64,000 bases of DNA from NCBI RefSeq assembly GCF_015209505.1, contig NZ_JADEYC010000004.1, positions 45,671 through 109,670 on the forward strand, given 5' to 3'. The position numbers were made by a program, and so were the translations under genes. This document shows, piece after piece, positions 1 to 11,283 of this stretch. This DNA is from Saccharopolyspora montiporae (GTDB lineage Bacteria > Actinomycetota > Actinomycetes > Mycobacteriales > Pseudonocardiaceae). The number at the start of each line of letters is the position of its first letter. The first letter of the stretch is position 1. Under the pieces are notes generated by a model. That model worked only from the letters and a program-made list of their open reading frames with translations. It was not told where the DNA came from and did not search any database.

Positions 1-440
1 TCGCCGAGCAGCTCGGGCAGCGCCGCGACCGGCGTGCCGCCCGGCCCGAGGCGCAGCCACAGCGAGTCGGACCCGTTGTACAGGTCGGCGAGGATGTCCT
101 TGTTGCCGCGCTGCGGATCCGGGCAGGCGTGCAGTTGGCGGACCTGCCAGCCCTCGGTGACGCAGCCCTGCGGTCGCGCGCCGCGCAGGTACGGCGCGAG
201 ACCGGGCAGTCCCGGATCGGCGGGGCGCCCCGTGTAGAGCGGGTGCACCTCGATGCCCTCGTAGGTCGTCGAGGCGAGCACGTCCTCCACCGGGCCGGGC
301 GGTGGCTGCTCACCGATCGAACCTGTCTTGCGCAAGGCCTTCTCGACCTGCGACTGCCACTGCTCGTGGGTCGGCGCGGGGAAGTCCGCGGCCAAGGGCA
401 GAGCGGGTCCATCGCCGCTCGACGTCGAGTGCGCCACCAT
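1..440 (-). CDS. mutA: Methylmalonyl-CoA mutase small (beta) subunit, 3' truncated by window edge
   Basis: The reverse strand from ATG at 440 reads open to the window edge, giving about 146 residues. The N-terminus has the MutA signature FPAPTHEQWQSQVEKALRKT (about residues 20-39) followed by EDVLASTTYEGIEVHPLYT and GWQVRQLHACPDP, the usual start of the TIM-barrel domain. In the family MutA pairs with the B12-binding MutB to interconvert methylmalonyl-CoA and succinyl-CoA; MutB would lie beyond the left edge. No clear ribosome binding site precedes the ATG, so a nearby GTG (codon 2) is possible. The C-terminal part is outside the window. Confidence 0.92.
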   Translation of the reverse strand, partial: MVAHSTSSGDGPALPLAADFPAPTHEQWQSQVEKALRKTGSIGEQPPPGPVEDVLASTTYEGIEVHPLYTGRPADPGLPGLAPYLRGARPQGCVTEGWQVRQLHACPDPQRGNKDILADLYNGSDSLWLRLGPGGTPVAALPELLG

Positions 441-690
441 GAGGACCGATGGTAAGCGGGCGCTGATTCCTGCGAACCCGGCGGCGCTGTGACGCGCGTC
501 CCAACCGGAGGCTGCCGGCATCCGAATCGGTTCCGTGCGCTGCGGCTGCCGCGCGGCCGTTCCGAGCACCCTGTTCAGCCGCACGGCGGATTGCGCGCTC
601 CAGTGGTCGATCTCATGCGCCGCGGCACCGTTACCGGGCCCCGGCACCGCGTGCCGGGCCGGCGTGCTAACGAGTCGCTTCCCCGGGGGC

Positions 691-894
691 TCAGCTCGCC
701 TGGTCGCGGCCGCGCAGGTGGTACTCCCAGCCGGCTTCGGCGGTGTAGTGCAACTGGTAGTGCGTCTCGATCTTCGGGCCGTCGTGCAGGTGGATGTGCC
801 GCACCAGTCTGCCCAGCACGGCCTCCGAGTCGCGGAGGTCCTGGATCCGCCCGTCCAGCGGACCGCCCACGAAACGCACCCAATGACCTGTCAC
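691..894 (-). CDS. Small conserved hypothetical protein (67 aa)
   Basis: GTG start at 894 is preceded by a good ribosome binding site (GGAGGA, spacing 4). The product is a 67-residue soluble protein beginning VTGHWVRFVGGPLDGRI and ending in a charged HLRGRDQAS tail; aromatic and acidic residues are spread through it and no membrane segment or metal motif is visible. The opening GGPLDG pattern recurs in small actinobacterial proteins of unknown role. It stands alone between mutA and the divergent helicase gene. Function not recognised. The 250 bp between it and mutA and the 222 bp before the helicase hold nothing else I can support. Confidence 0.6.
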   Translation of the reverse strand: MTGHWVRFVGGPLDGRIQDLRDSEAVLGRLVRHIHLHDGPKIETHYQLHYTAEAGWEYHLRGRDQAS

Positions 895-1116
895 GATCTC
901 CTCCCGCAGCGGCAGCGCCCGGTTCCATCGTCCACGTTCCCCGCCCGTGCGCGCGTTCGACAGCGCGGGCCGGATCAGGATCGCACCGGTGCGCCCGGCC
1001 GAGGAAGTCGCGCCTTCGGGGTAGCCACCTGCGCCGGAACGCCCGCGCAGCCGGCCCGTGGGCTTGCGCACCCCCGCTCGCCCGGGCGGATGCTGTGCAG
1101 GGACGATGGGCAGGCG

Positions 1117-3642
1117 ATGCGCCTCACCGACCTCTTCCCGCCGTCCGGTCCGGACGCCCCCGATCCGGACGAGCTGCTGGACGCCTTCACCACCTGGACC
1201 GCCGACCAGGGCATCGGGCTCTACCCGGCGCAGGAGGAGGCGTTGATGGAGGTGGTGACCGGCGGGCACCTGATCCTGAGCACGCCGACGGGCTCGGGAA
1301 AGAGCCTGGTCGCGCAGGGGGCGCACTTCGCCGCGCTGGCGGCGGGCAAGCGCACCTTCTACACGGCGCCGATCAAGGCGCTGGTGTCCGAGAAGTTCTT
1401 CGCGCTGGTCGACGTGTTCGGCGCGGAGAACGTCGGCATGATGACCGGGGACAGCAGCGTGAACGCGGACGCGCCGATCATCTGCTGCACCGCCGAGATC
1501 CTGGCCAACATCGCGCTGCGCGACGGTGATCGCGCCGATGTGGACCAGGTGGTGATGGACGAGTTCCACTTCTACGCCGAGCCGGAGCGCGGGTGGGCCT
1601 GGCAGGTGCCGCTGCTGGAGCTGACCAGCACCCAGTTCGTGCTCATGTCGGCCACGCTCGGCGACGTCCGGTTCTTCCGGGACGACCTCACCCGGCGCAC
1701 CGGGCGGGAGACGGCCGTGGTGAGCTCGGCGGAGCGGCCGATCCCGCTGAGCTTCCGCTACGCGCGCACCCCGCTGCACGAGACGATCGAGGAACTGCTG
1801 GCCGGGCAGCAGGCGCCGGTGTACGTGGTGCACTTCAACCAGGCCGCCGCACTGGAGCAGGCGCAGGCGCTGATGAGCGTCAAGGTCGCCTCCCGCGAGC
1901 AGCGCGACCGCATCGCCGAGGTGATCGGGGATTTCCGGTTCACCGCGGGCTTCGGCAAGACGTTGTCCCGCCTGGTCCGGCACGGGATCGGCGTGCACCA
2001 CGCCGGCATGCTGCCCAAGTACCGGCGGCTGGTGGAGCAGTTGGCGCAGGCCGGGCTGCTCAAGGTCATCTGCGGTACCGACACGCTCGGCGTGGGCATC
2101 AACGTGCCGATCCGCACCGTGCTGCTGACCGGGCTGACCAAGTTCGACGGGGTGCGCACCCGGCACCTCAAGGCGCGCGAGTTCCACCAGATCGCCGGCC
2201 GCGCGGGCCGCGCGGGCTACGACACCTCCGGCTACGTGGTGGTGCAGGCCCCCGAGCACGAGATCGAGAACGAGCGGGCGCTGGCCAAGGCCGGTGACGA
2301 TCCGAAGAAGAAGCGCAAGGTGGTGCGCAAGAAACCGCCGGAGGGCTTCGTCTCCTGGAGCGAGAAGACCTTCGACAAGGTCGTGGCCGCCGAACCGGAA
2401 CCGTTGCGGTCGAGCTTCCGGGTCAACCACGCGATGCTGCTCAACGTCATCAACCGGCCCGGTGACGCCTACGCGGCGATGAAGCACCTGCTCACCGACA
2501 ACCACGAGGACCGCCCGGCTCAGCGCAAGCTGATGCTGCGCGCGATCGCCATCTTCCGGGCGCTGCTGGCCGCCGGGGTGGTGGAGCGGTTGGACGAGCC
2601 GGATGAGCAGGGCAGGCGGGTCCGGGTGACCGTGGACCTGCAGTTCGACTTCGCGCTCAACCAGCCGCTGTCCCCGTTCGCGCTGGCCGCGATCGAACTG
2701 CTCGACGCCGACTCCGAAACCTACCCGGAGGACGTGCTCTCCGTCGTCGAGTCCACATTGGACAACCCGAGGCAGGTGCTGTCCGCGCAGCAGTTCAAGG
2801 CCCGCGGCGAGGCCGTCGCGCAGATGAAGGCCGACGGCATCGAGTACGACGAGCGCATGGAACTGCTCGAAGACATCACGCACCCCAAGCCGCTGCAGGA
2901 GATGCTCGAAGCGGCTTACGAGACCTACCGCAAGGGTCATCCGTGGGTCGGCGACCACGAGCTCGCGCCCAAGTCGGTGGCCCGGGACATGCACGAGCGG
3001 GCGATGAACTTCGTGGAGTTCGTCAACCACTACGGGCTGGCCCGCTCCGAGGGGCTCGTGCTGCGCTACCTCGCCGATGTCTACAAGGCGCTGCGGCACA
3101 CCGTGCCGGACGACGCCAAGACCGAGCGGCTCACCGACATCAGCGAGTGGCTCGGCGAACTCGTGCGCCAGGTCGACTCCAGCCTGCTCGACGAGTGGGA
3201 GAAGCTGCGCAACCCGGGGGAGGAGACCCCGGTCGCGGTGCCCGAGCAGGCCGAGCCGTCGCGGATCACCGCCAACACGCGGGCGTTCCGGGTGCAGGTG
3301 CGCAACGCGATGTTCCGCCGCGTGGAACTGGCCTCGCGCAGGCGCTTCGCCGAGCTCGGCGAGCTCGATGCCGAGTCCGGGTGGGGTGCGCAGGCGTGGC
3401 AGGACGCGCTGGAGGACTACTTCGAGCAGCACGACCGGATCGGCACCGGCGCCGACGCGCGCGGCCCGGCCATGCTCATGATCACCGAGGAGTCCGACCG
3501 CTGGCTGGTGCGGCAGATCTTCGAGGACCCGGACGGCGACCACGACTGGGGCATTTCCGCGGAAGTGGATCTGCCGGCCTCGGACGAAGCCGGCATGGCC
3601 GCGGTCCGGGTGACCGCGGTCGACGACGCGCCGGCCGGCTGA
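1117..3642 (+). CDS. Superfamily II DEAD/DEAH-box RNA helicase with C-terminal DUF3516-type region
   Basis: 841 residues from ATG 1117; an in-frame ATG at 1090 is the alternative. Helicase motifs are intact: Walker A STPTGSGKS near residue 52, motif II as MDEFHF (a DEFH variant), SAT box LMSATLGD, and motif VI HQIAGRAGRAGYD. The long alpha-helical C-terminus (about residues 400-841) is typical of the actinobacterial Ski2/Mtr4-like RNA helicases carrying DUF3516, not of HelY. By family it is an ATP-dependent RNA helicase, probably acting in RNA turnover. A basic stretch KKKRKVVRKK follows motif VI. No partner gene is adjacent; the stress-protein gene 84 bp downstream may be co-transcribed. Confidence 0.88.
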   Translation: MRLTDLFPPSGPDAPDPDELLDAFTTWTADQGIGLYPAQEEALMEVVTGGHLILSTPTGSGKSLVAQGAHFAALAAGKRTFYTAPIKALVSEKFFALVDVFGAENVGMMTGDSSVNADAPIICCTAEILANIALRDGDRADVDQVVMDEFHFYAEPERGWAWQVPLLELTSTQFVLMSATLGDVRFFRDDLTRRTGRETAVVSSAERPIPLSFRYARTPLHETIEELLAGQQAPVYVVHFNQAAALEQAQALMSVKVASREQRDRIAEVIGDFRFTAGFGKTLSRLVRHGIGVHHAGMLPKYRRLVEQLAQAGLLKVICGTDTLGVGINVPIRTVLLTGLTKFDGVRTRHLKAREFHQIAGRAGRAGYDTSGYVVVQAPEHEIENERALAKAGDDPKKKRKVVRKKPPEGFVSWSEKTFDKVVAAEPEPLRSSFRVNHAMLLNVINRPGDAYAAMKHLLTDNHEDRPAQRKLMLRAIAIFRALLAAGVVERLDEPDEQGRRVRVTVDLQFDFALNQPLSPFALAAIELLDADSETYPEDVLSVVESTLDNPRQVLSAQQFKARGEAVAQMKADGIEYDERMELLEDITHPKPLQEMLEAAYETYRKGHPWVGDHELAPKSVARDMHERAMNFVEFVNHYGLARSEGLVLRYLADVYKALRHTVPDDAKTERLTDISEWLGELVRQVDSSLLDEWEKLRNPGEETPVAVPEQAEPSRITANTRAFRVQVRNAMFRRVELASRRRFAELGELDAESGWGAQAWQDALEDYFEQHDRIGTGADARGPAMLMITEESDRWLVRQIFEDPDGDHDWGISAEVDLPASDEAGMAAVRVTAVDDAPAG

Positions 3643-3725
3643 CCGGCCGCGCTCTGGCGGTGCGCGCGGCCCTCGCATACGATCCGGCCAGTTCGCCCCA
3701 GCGCCCCGCGGAGGGAGACCCGGAC

Positions 3726-4139
3726 ATGGCCAAGACCGTGGTGGTCGGCATCGACGGATCGAACGAGTCCAAGGACGCGCTGCGCTGGGCCGCGGACTAC
3801 GTGTCCGTCCTCGGTGGTCTGCTGCACGCGGTCACCGTCTGGTCCCAGCCCGTCCAGCTCGGCTACCGGTTGCCCTACCCGGACGACGAGCTGAAGCGCC
3901 GCGCGCAGGAGTCGCTGGACGAGGCGATCAGTCCCATCCGAACCGAGTACCCGAAGCTCGACCTGCGCACCCACCTGCTGCGCGGCAACGTCGAGGACGA
4001 GTTCGTGCGGCTGTCCGAGCAGGCCGATCTGCTGGTCCTCGGCAACAAGGGGCACGGCACGCTGACCGGGGTGTTCGTCGGCTCGGTCGCGCTCAAGCTC
4101 GTGCACCACGCCCGCTGCCCGGTCACCGTGGTGCGCTGA
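3726..4139 (+). CDS. Universal stress protein (UspA family)
   Basis: 137 residues, ATG preceded by GGAGGGAGA. Begins MAKTVVVGIDGSNESKDALRWA, the standard Usp beta1-alpha1 start, and ends with the ATP-binding signature G-x2-G-x9-G-S in GNKGHGTLTGVFVGSV followed by LVHHARCPVTVVR. Single-domain, ATP-binding Usp of normal length. Usp proteins are small cytoplasmic stress-linked proteins; the specific role is not predictable. It converges on the BenE gene with only 3 bp between the two stop codons. Confidence 0.92.
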   Translation: MAKTVVVGIDGSNESKDALRWAADYVSVLGGLLHAVTVWSQPVQLGYRLPYPDDELKRRAQESLDEAISPIRTEYPKLDLRTHLLRGNVEDEFVRLSEQADLLVLGNKGHGTLTGVFVGSVALKLVHHARCPVTVVR

Positions 4140-4142
4140 CCG

Positions 4143-5399
4143 CTACGCCGCGCTGCGGGAGGCCGGGAAGTCGGCGCGCTCCAGCAACCAGGACACGCCC
4201 ACGCCGACCACCAGCCCCCAGAACGCCGAACCGAGGTTGAGCACCTGCACCCCGGAGACGGTGACCACGAAGGTGACCAGGGCGCCGAGCGCGCACCGCC
4301 CGCTGAACGCGGTGACGAACGAGTTCTGCAGCACGCGCAGCATCGCCAGCCCGCCCAGCGCCGCGATGAACGCCCCCGGCATGCCCAGCATGAACCGGGT
4401 CAGCGCCGGGGCGAACAGCCCCGCGACCATGGCCAGTAGCCCGCAGGCGATGCCCGCGGTGTACTGCCTGCTGCGTTCGCCGGAGGCGGTCAGCAGCGCG
4501 TTCGTCGGTCCGGACAGGCAGGTCGAGATCCCGCCGAGAAGCGAGCTCAACACCGACCACGCGCCGCACGCGGTCGTGGCAGCGTTGGTCGGCGGCTCGT
4601 GCCCCGCCTCGCGCAGTACCGCGACGCCCTGCGCGTTCTGCACCACCAGCACGGTGATCGCCAACGGTACGACCAGCTCGGCCACCGCTTGCCAGGAGAA
4701 CACCGGCGCCTGCGGAACCGGGGCGGCCAGCCAGCCGTCGCCCGGTGCGAGGGAGAGCCGGCCGGCCAGCGCCACCGCCGCCGCACCGGCCAGCAGCGCG
4801 CCGATGATCGGCGGAATCCGGCTGCCGAGCGCCGAGCGCCAGGTCAGCAGCAGGAACGCGAGCACCATCGGCACCGCGACGAACGCATCGGTGACCACCG
4901 ACCGCGCCAGGTCCAGGCCGAAGTCGAGGAACGCCCCGGCGACCATGGCCATCACGATCGGCATCGGCACGACCGCCAGCAGCCGCCCGGCCCAGCCGGT
5001 CGGGCCGAGCACCAGGATCAGCAGCCCGGTGATCAGGAAGGCGCCCACCACCTCCGGCCAGCTCAGGTGGGCCAGCGCCGGACCGACCAGCACCGTGCCC
5101 GGGATGGTCCAGAAGAACGAGAGCGGTTGCCGGTAGGTCCAACTCGCCAGCACGGTGAGCAGCCCGTTGAGGAACAGGATCGCGAACACCCAGGACGCCA
5201 GCTCCGCGGCGGAGAGCCCGCCCTGGCTGCCGACGGACAGCACCACCGCGATCGGGCCGGTGGCCGCGAAGGTCAGCCCGATGAACCCGTTCAGCGCGTA
5301 ACGGGGGCCGAAATCCCGGCGGAATGCGCGCAGATCCGGGAGGGGACGCGGCGGATTCTCCAGCAGACCCCGATTCATATTCGGTGCAGCGCTTTTCAT
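4143..5399 (-). CDS. benE: BenE-family transporter (benzoate/H+ symporter type)
   Basis: 418 residues, ATG at 5399 with GGGAGGG seven bases upstream; a second in-frame ATG (codon 8) is possible. About twelve hydrophobic segments; the conserved FAATGPIAVVLSVGSQGGLS and GGISTCLSGPTNAL segments are those of BenE, the family first described as benzoate:proton symporters in Acinetobacter and Pseudomonas. Located in the plasma membrane. No aromatic-degradation genes are adjacent, so benzoate as substrate is only a family-based guess. Confidence 0.85.
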   Translation of the reverse strand: MKSAAPNMNRGLLENPPRPLPDLRAFRRDFGPRYALNGFIGLTFAATGPIAVVLSVGSQGGLSAAELASWVFAILFLNGLLTVLASWTYRQPLSFFWTIPGTVLVGPALAHLSWPEVVGAFLITGLLILVLGPTGWAGRLLAVVPMPIVMAMVAGAFLDFGLDLARSVVTDAFVAVPMVLAFLLLTWRSALGSRIPPIIGALLAGAAAVALAGRLSLAPGDGWLAAPVPQAPVFSWQAVAELVVPLAITVLVVQNAQGVAVLREAGHEPPTNAATTACGAWSVLSSLLGGISTCLSGPTNALLTASGERSRQYTAGIACGLLAMVAGLFAPALTRFMLGMPGAFIAALGGLAMLRVLQNSFVTAFSGRCALGALVTFVVTVSGVQVLNLGSAFWGLVVGVGVSWLLERADFPASRSAA

Positions 5400-5716
5400 A
5401 GCCCTCCCGTCTCAATTCCCGCGCATGCGCGAAACCGCCGCCGGAACGGGGAATTCCGGTCGGCGGTGGGCACATGTGCGGTCGGTTCGGTTCGCGCTGG
5501 TCGTGCGGCGGATTCCGGTTGATTCCGCGCTGGTGGCGAATTCCGGCGGTCGTTTCTACCCGGACGCGTGCGGATTCCGGCAGTCCGATGTCAGCACCGT
5601 CACATCGACCGCGCCGACTCCGGGTGAACGCGCAGCGTGCCGAATCCGGTACGGGCCGTCGGTGCGGGCCGGTAGGGTGCCCGCCGGATGATCTCGCTTC
5701 GGCGACGGAGGGCGGC
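5400..5716. other. 317-bp divergent intergenic region
   Basis: Lies between the BenE gene (leftward) and the NB-ARC gene (rightward) and must hold both promoters. A perfect 10-bp palindrome GCACATGTGC is at 5470-5479, and the string ATTCCGG recurs four times between 5450 and 5585. No confident -10/-35 pair and no coding sequence seen. Confidence 0.5.
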
Positions 5717-7804
5717 ATGAGTGGCGGGCAGAACAGCGTCGACGGCGACGTGCACGGGACCGCGGTCCAGGTCGGCAGCGCGGACGAGGTGAACCTGATG
5801 CTGGGAGGGGGAGCCTTCGTGCCGGTGAAACCGAAGACGCTGCCGAGCGATCCGCTGGAACTGAGTTTCGCCAACCGCACCGCGGAGCTCGCCGAACTGG
5901 ACCGGTTGTGCGCGCGGGCGCGGCAGGAAGGGCGTTCGCAGGTAGCGCTGTTGCACGGCATGGGCGGTATCGGCAAGACGCTGACCATGCTGCGTTTCGC
6001 GCATCAGGAGCAGGACCGGTTCCCGGACGGGGTGTTCTACGACGATCTCGGCGGCAACGACCCCGACGGGCCGCGCACGCCCTCCGAGATCCTGAGCGGC
6101 TTCCTGTACAAGTTGGGTGTGGACGGGTCCGCGCAACCCTCGACCGAAAAGGAGCGCGGCGCCGCGTTCCGGCATCTCACCGCCGACCAGCAGGTGCTGC
6201 TCGTGCTCGACGATGCCGCGACCGCGGCGCAGGTGCTGGCGCTGTTGCCGTCCTCGTCGCGCAGCGTCGTGCTGGTCACCGCACGCCGCGAGCTGTCCTT
6301 CTTGTCCAGCCGGGTTGCCTCCATCCCGGTGGAACCGTTCGAACCGGTCGCGGCGCTGGACCTGCTGACGGAGCGGCTCGGCGAGGAGGCAGATGGTGCG
6401 GGTCCGGAGCTGCGCGCGCTGGTCGAGGCGTGCGGCAGGCATCCGTACGCGCTGCAGCTCGCGGGGCGCCGGTTGCGCGGGCGCAGCTCGTTGCCCACGC
6501 GGGCGAACAGGATCGCGCAGAACCCGCTGACGCTGGACGAAGACGGAGAACCGCGTCTGAAGGGCCAGTTCGACAGCGCCTACGCCGAGCTCGGTGAGCA
6601 GGACCGGCGCACCTACCGGTTGCTGGCGGCGCACCCGCGCGGCGAGTTCTCGCTGGCCGCCGCGGCGGCGCTGCTCGGCGAGGACGTGGTGGACGCCGAG
6701 GACCGGGTGGACGTGCTCGCCGACCTGCACCTGGTCACCCGGGTGGCCCCGGAGCGCTACCGGTTCCACTCGCTGTCCCGCGCGCACGCGCAGGGCAAGC
6801 TCACCGCGGACGAGGACGTCGAGGACCGGCACCGCGCGACGGCCCGCATGGTGCGGCACTACCTGGATTTCACGATGCGCCGGGACGCGGTGCTGTCCGC
6901 GCGCAGGCGGCTGAACCCGGACTACGCGCACGTCGAACCCGCGCACCGCGGACCGGACGCGCACCGCACCGCCGTGCACGAGCTGGAGGCCGAACGCGGC
7001 GCGCTGCCCGGCGTGGTGCGCGCGGCGCACGAGCACGGCCTGCACGAGCAGACCTGGCAGCTGTGCGAGGCGCTGTTCACGTTCCTGGTGGATCGGGACT
7101 GCTACGAGGACCTGCTGGAAATCCTGCCGCTGGCAACGCCTTCCGCGCAGCAGTTGGCCGCCCCGGACGTCGAGGTCCGGATGCGCGCCCACCTGGGCTC
7201 GGCCTACTTCCTGGCGCAGGACTACGTGGCCGCTCGCGCGCAGTTCGAGCTCTCGCTGCAGCTGGCCGAACAGTGCGGGGACGTGCTGGGGCGGCAGAGC
7301 GCGCTGGAGTGGCTCGGGCAGATCCACGAGCGGCTCGGCGATCCGCAGGCCGCGCTGCAGTACTACGACGCGTCCCGCGAGGTGGTCCAGCAGGAGTTCG
7401 CCCCCGAGCGCCGCCCGCGGCCGCTCGCCCTGCACGGCATGCACTCCGGCCGGGTGCTGGTGGACAACGGTGAGCCGGAGCGGGCGCTGGACCGGTTGCA
7501 CGCCGCGCACGAGTGCTTCGCCGAGCTCGGCGAGCAGGCCAACCCCGCGAAGACCGCGCTGTCCATCGCCCGCGCCCGGCTGCTCGGGCACGAACTCGAC
7601 GACGCCGACCGCTGGGCCCGGTACGCGCTGGACATCTGCCGCGAGGTGCGGATGGTGCAGGACACCGCGGTCGCCTTGGAGCTGCTCGGCGAGATCAGCG
7701 CCCGCTCCGGGGACACCGCGGCCGCAGCCGAACACCGGCGCGAAGCGGGCCGATTGCTGTCGGCCCTCGGCGCCGAACGCGCCCGCGCCCTTCTCGACGA
7801 GCAG

Positions 7805-7810
<6 letters not shown>
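5717..7810 (+). CDS. NB-ARC (STAND) ATPase with C-terminal TPR repeats and N-terminal amyloid-like motif
   Basis: 697 residues; ATG 5717 follows GGAGGGCGGC. Domains in order: a short Gly/Val/Gln-rich motif NSVDGDVHGTAVQVG (residues 6-20); an NB-ARC P-loop ATPase with Walker A GMGGIGKT (81-88) and Walker B LLVLDD (161-166); a winged-helix-like segment to about 400; and a helical TPR-like region to the end. The layout matches actinobacterial AfsR/NLR-like STAND proteins without the SARP DNA-binding domain. The N-terminal motif resembles the RHIM-like amyloid signalling motifs reported on bacterial NLR-like proteins, suggesting oligomerisation-triggered signalling (inference). No effector gene with a matching motif is adjacent. 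The gene overlaps the end of the convergent transferase by 6 bp. Confidence 0.85.
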
Positions 7811-9552
<1,742 letters not shown>

Positions 9553-9585
9553 CCCGGCACGATAACCGCCCGCGGACCGCCGCCG

Positions 9586-11283
9586 TCAGCTCAGCCCGAC
9601 GATCTCGCCGTTCTCGTCGAGATCGATGCTCTCCGCGGCCGGGTGCGAGCCCAGGCCCGGCATGGTGCGCATGTCGCCGCAGATCGGGTACACGAACCCG
9701 GCACCGACCGAGGCACGCACCTCGCGCACCGGCAGCACCCACTCGCTCGGCGCGCCCAGCAGCGCCGGATCCGAGCTCAGCGACAGGTGGGTCTTGGCGA
9801 TGCACACCGGGAGCTCGCCGAACCCGTTGGCCTCGTAGTCGTCCAGCGCCCGGGCCGCGGCCGGCTGGTAGGACACCCCGGACGCCCCGTAGACCTTCGT
9901 CGCGATCGTCTCGATCTTGGTGCGCAGGTCCGCGGAGTCCGGGTACAGCTGCTGGAACGTGTTCGGCTCCTCGGCGGCCTCCACGACGGCCTCGGCGAGC
10001 TCCAGCGCCCCCTTGCCGCCCTCGCCGAAGTGCTCGCTGACCGCCACCCGCACGCCTTCTTCCTCGGCGACCTGCCGGATCGCCGCGTGCTCGCTGGGGT
10101 GATCGGTGGGGAAGGCGTTGATCGCCACGACCGGCGAGACCCCGTGCAACCGGATGTTGTCGATCTGCTTGCGCAGGTTCGCCGCGCCGGCCAGCACGTC
10201 CGCCGGGCTCTCGGCCAGCAGTTCCGGCGGCAGCGGTTTGCCCGCCACCACCCGGTGCCGCCCGGAGTGCGCCTTCAGCGCGCGAACCGTGGCCACCAGG
10301 ACCGCCGCGTCCGGTCGCAGCCCGGAATTGCGGCACTTGATGTTGAAGAACCGCTCGGCGCCCATGTCCGCGCCGAAACCGGCCTCGGTGACCAGGTATT
10401 CGCTGCCGCGCACCGCGATCCGGTCGGCCACCACCGAGGAGTTGCCGTGCGCGATGTTGCCGAACGGGCCCGCGTGCACCAGTACCGGCGTGTTCTCCGT
10501 GGTCTGCATCAGGTTCGGCTTGATCGCCTCGCGCATGATCACCGCCATCGCCCCGGCCGCGCGCAGCTGCTCGGCGGTGACCGGCGCGCCGGACCGGCCG
10601 TAGCCGATTACGATGCGCCCGAGCCGTTCGCGCAGGTCGCGCAGCGAGTTCGACAGCGCCAGCACCGCCATCACCTCGCTGGCCGCGGTGATGTCGAAGC
10701 CGGCTTGCCGCGGGCTGCCGTCCGCGTGACCGCCGAGCCCGCTGACGATGTTGCGCAGCTCGCGGTCATTGGTGTCCAACACCCGGCGCCACGTGATCCG
10801 GTGCGGGTCGATGTCCAGCGCGTTGCCCTTGTGCAGGTGGTTGTCCACCATCGCCGAGAGCAGGTTGTGCGCAGCGGTGACCGCGTGCATGTCCCCGGTG
10901 AGGTGCAGGTTGAGCGCCTCCATCGGCACCACCTGGCTGTACCCGCCGCCGGCGGCCCCGCCCTTGATCCCGAAGGTCGGCCCCATCGACGGTTGGCGCA
11001 CCGCCACCGCCGACCGCTTGCCCAGCCGGGACAGCGCCTGGCCGAGCCCGACCGTGGTCGTCGTCTTGCCCTCGCCGAGCGGCGTCGGGGTGATCGCCGA
11101 GACGAGCACGTAGCGGCCCGCGGGCCGGTCGGCCAGTTCGTCGACGGCCTCCAGCCGGATCTTGGCCACATCGGTGCCGTAGGGCTCCAGCAGGCCCGGG
11201 TCCAGCCCGAGCTGCTCGGCCACCTCCGGCAGCGGGCGCAGTGGTGTCGACCGCGAGATGTCCAGGTCGGACGGGATGCTCAT
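9586..11283 (-). CDS. fhs: Formate--tetrahydrofolate ligase
   Basis: 565 residues, the usual family length. ATG 11283 overlaps the metF stop (ATGA) and follows GGGAGGT. P-loop TPLGEGKTTTTVGLGQAL near residue 65 and the family segments FGIKGGAAGGGYSQV and EAGFGADMGAE are intact. Catalyses ATP + formate + THF to 10-formyl-THF; in the reverse direction it releases formate with ATP gain. As last gene after a DmdA-like demethylase and MetF it plausibly completes oxidation of methyl groups carried on folate, with FolD supplied elsewhere (inference). Confidence 0.95.
   Translation of the reverse strand: MSIPSDLDISRSTPLRPLPEVAEQLGLDPGLLEPYGTDVAKIRLEAVDELADRPAGRYVLVSAITPTPLGEGKTTTTVGLGQALSRLGKRSAVAVRQPSMGPTFGIKGGAAGGGYSQVVPMEALNLHLTGDMHAVTAAHNLLSAMVDNHLHKGNALDIDPHRITWRRVLDTNDRELRNIVSGLGGHADGSPRQAGFDITAASEVMAVLALSNSLRDLRERLGRIVIGYGRSGAPVTAEQLRAAGAMAVIMREAIKPNLMQTTENTPVLVHAGPFGNIAHGNSSVVADRIAVRGSEYLVTEAGFGADMGAERFFNIKCRNSGLRPDAAVLVATVRALKAHSGRHRVVAGKPLPPELLAESPADVLAGAANLRKQIDNIRLHGVSPVVAINAFPTDHPSEHAAIRQVAEEEGVRVAVSEHFGEGGKGALELAEAVVEAAEEPNTFQQLYPDSADLRTKIETIATKVYGASGVSYQPAAARALDDYEANGFGELPVCIAKTHLSLSSDPALLGAPSEWVLPVREVRASVGAGFVYPICGDMRTMPGLGSHPAAESIDLDENGEIVGLS

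Noticed and set aside
2300..2330. Lysine-rich string PKKKRKV in the helicase, identical to the SV40 nuclear localisation signal
   Set aside because: Bacterial protein; a basic stretch at this place follows helicase motif VI and fits RNA binding. The match is coincidental.
691..3678. Very long open frames (900 or more codons) antisense to real genes, e.g. 691-3678, 23879-27622, 34426-37911, 59543-62896
   Set aside because: Typical of high third-position GC: composition is Arg/Ala/Gly/Pro repeats without domain motifs, and the opposite strand carries clear enzymes.
5470..5479. Palindrome GCACATGTGC before the NB-ARC gene as an operator
   Set aside because: A single 10-bp palindrome far (240 bp) from the start, with no second copy or regulator nearby.
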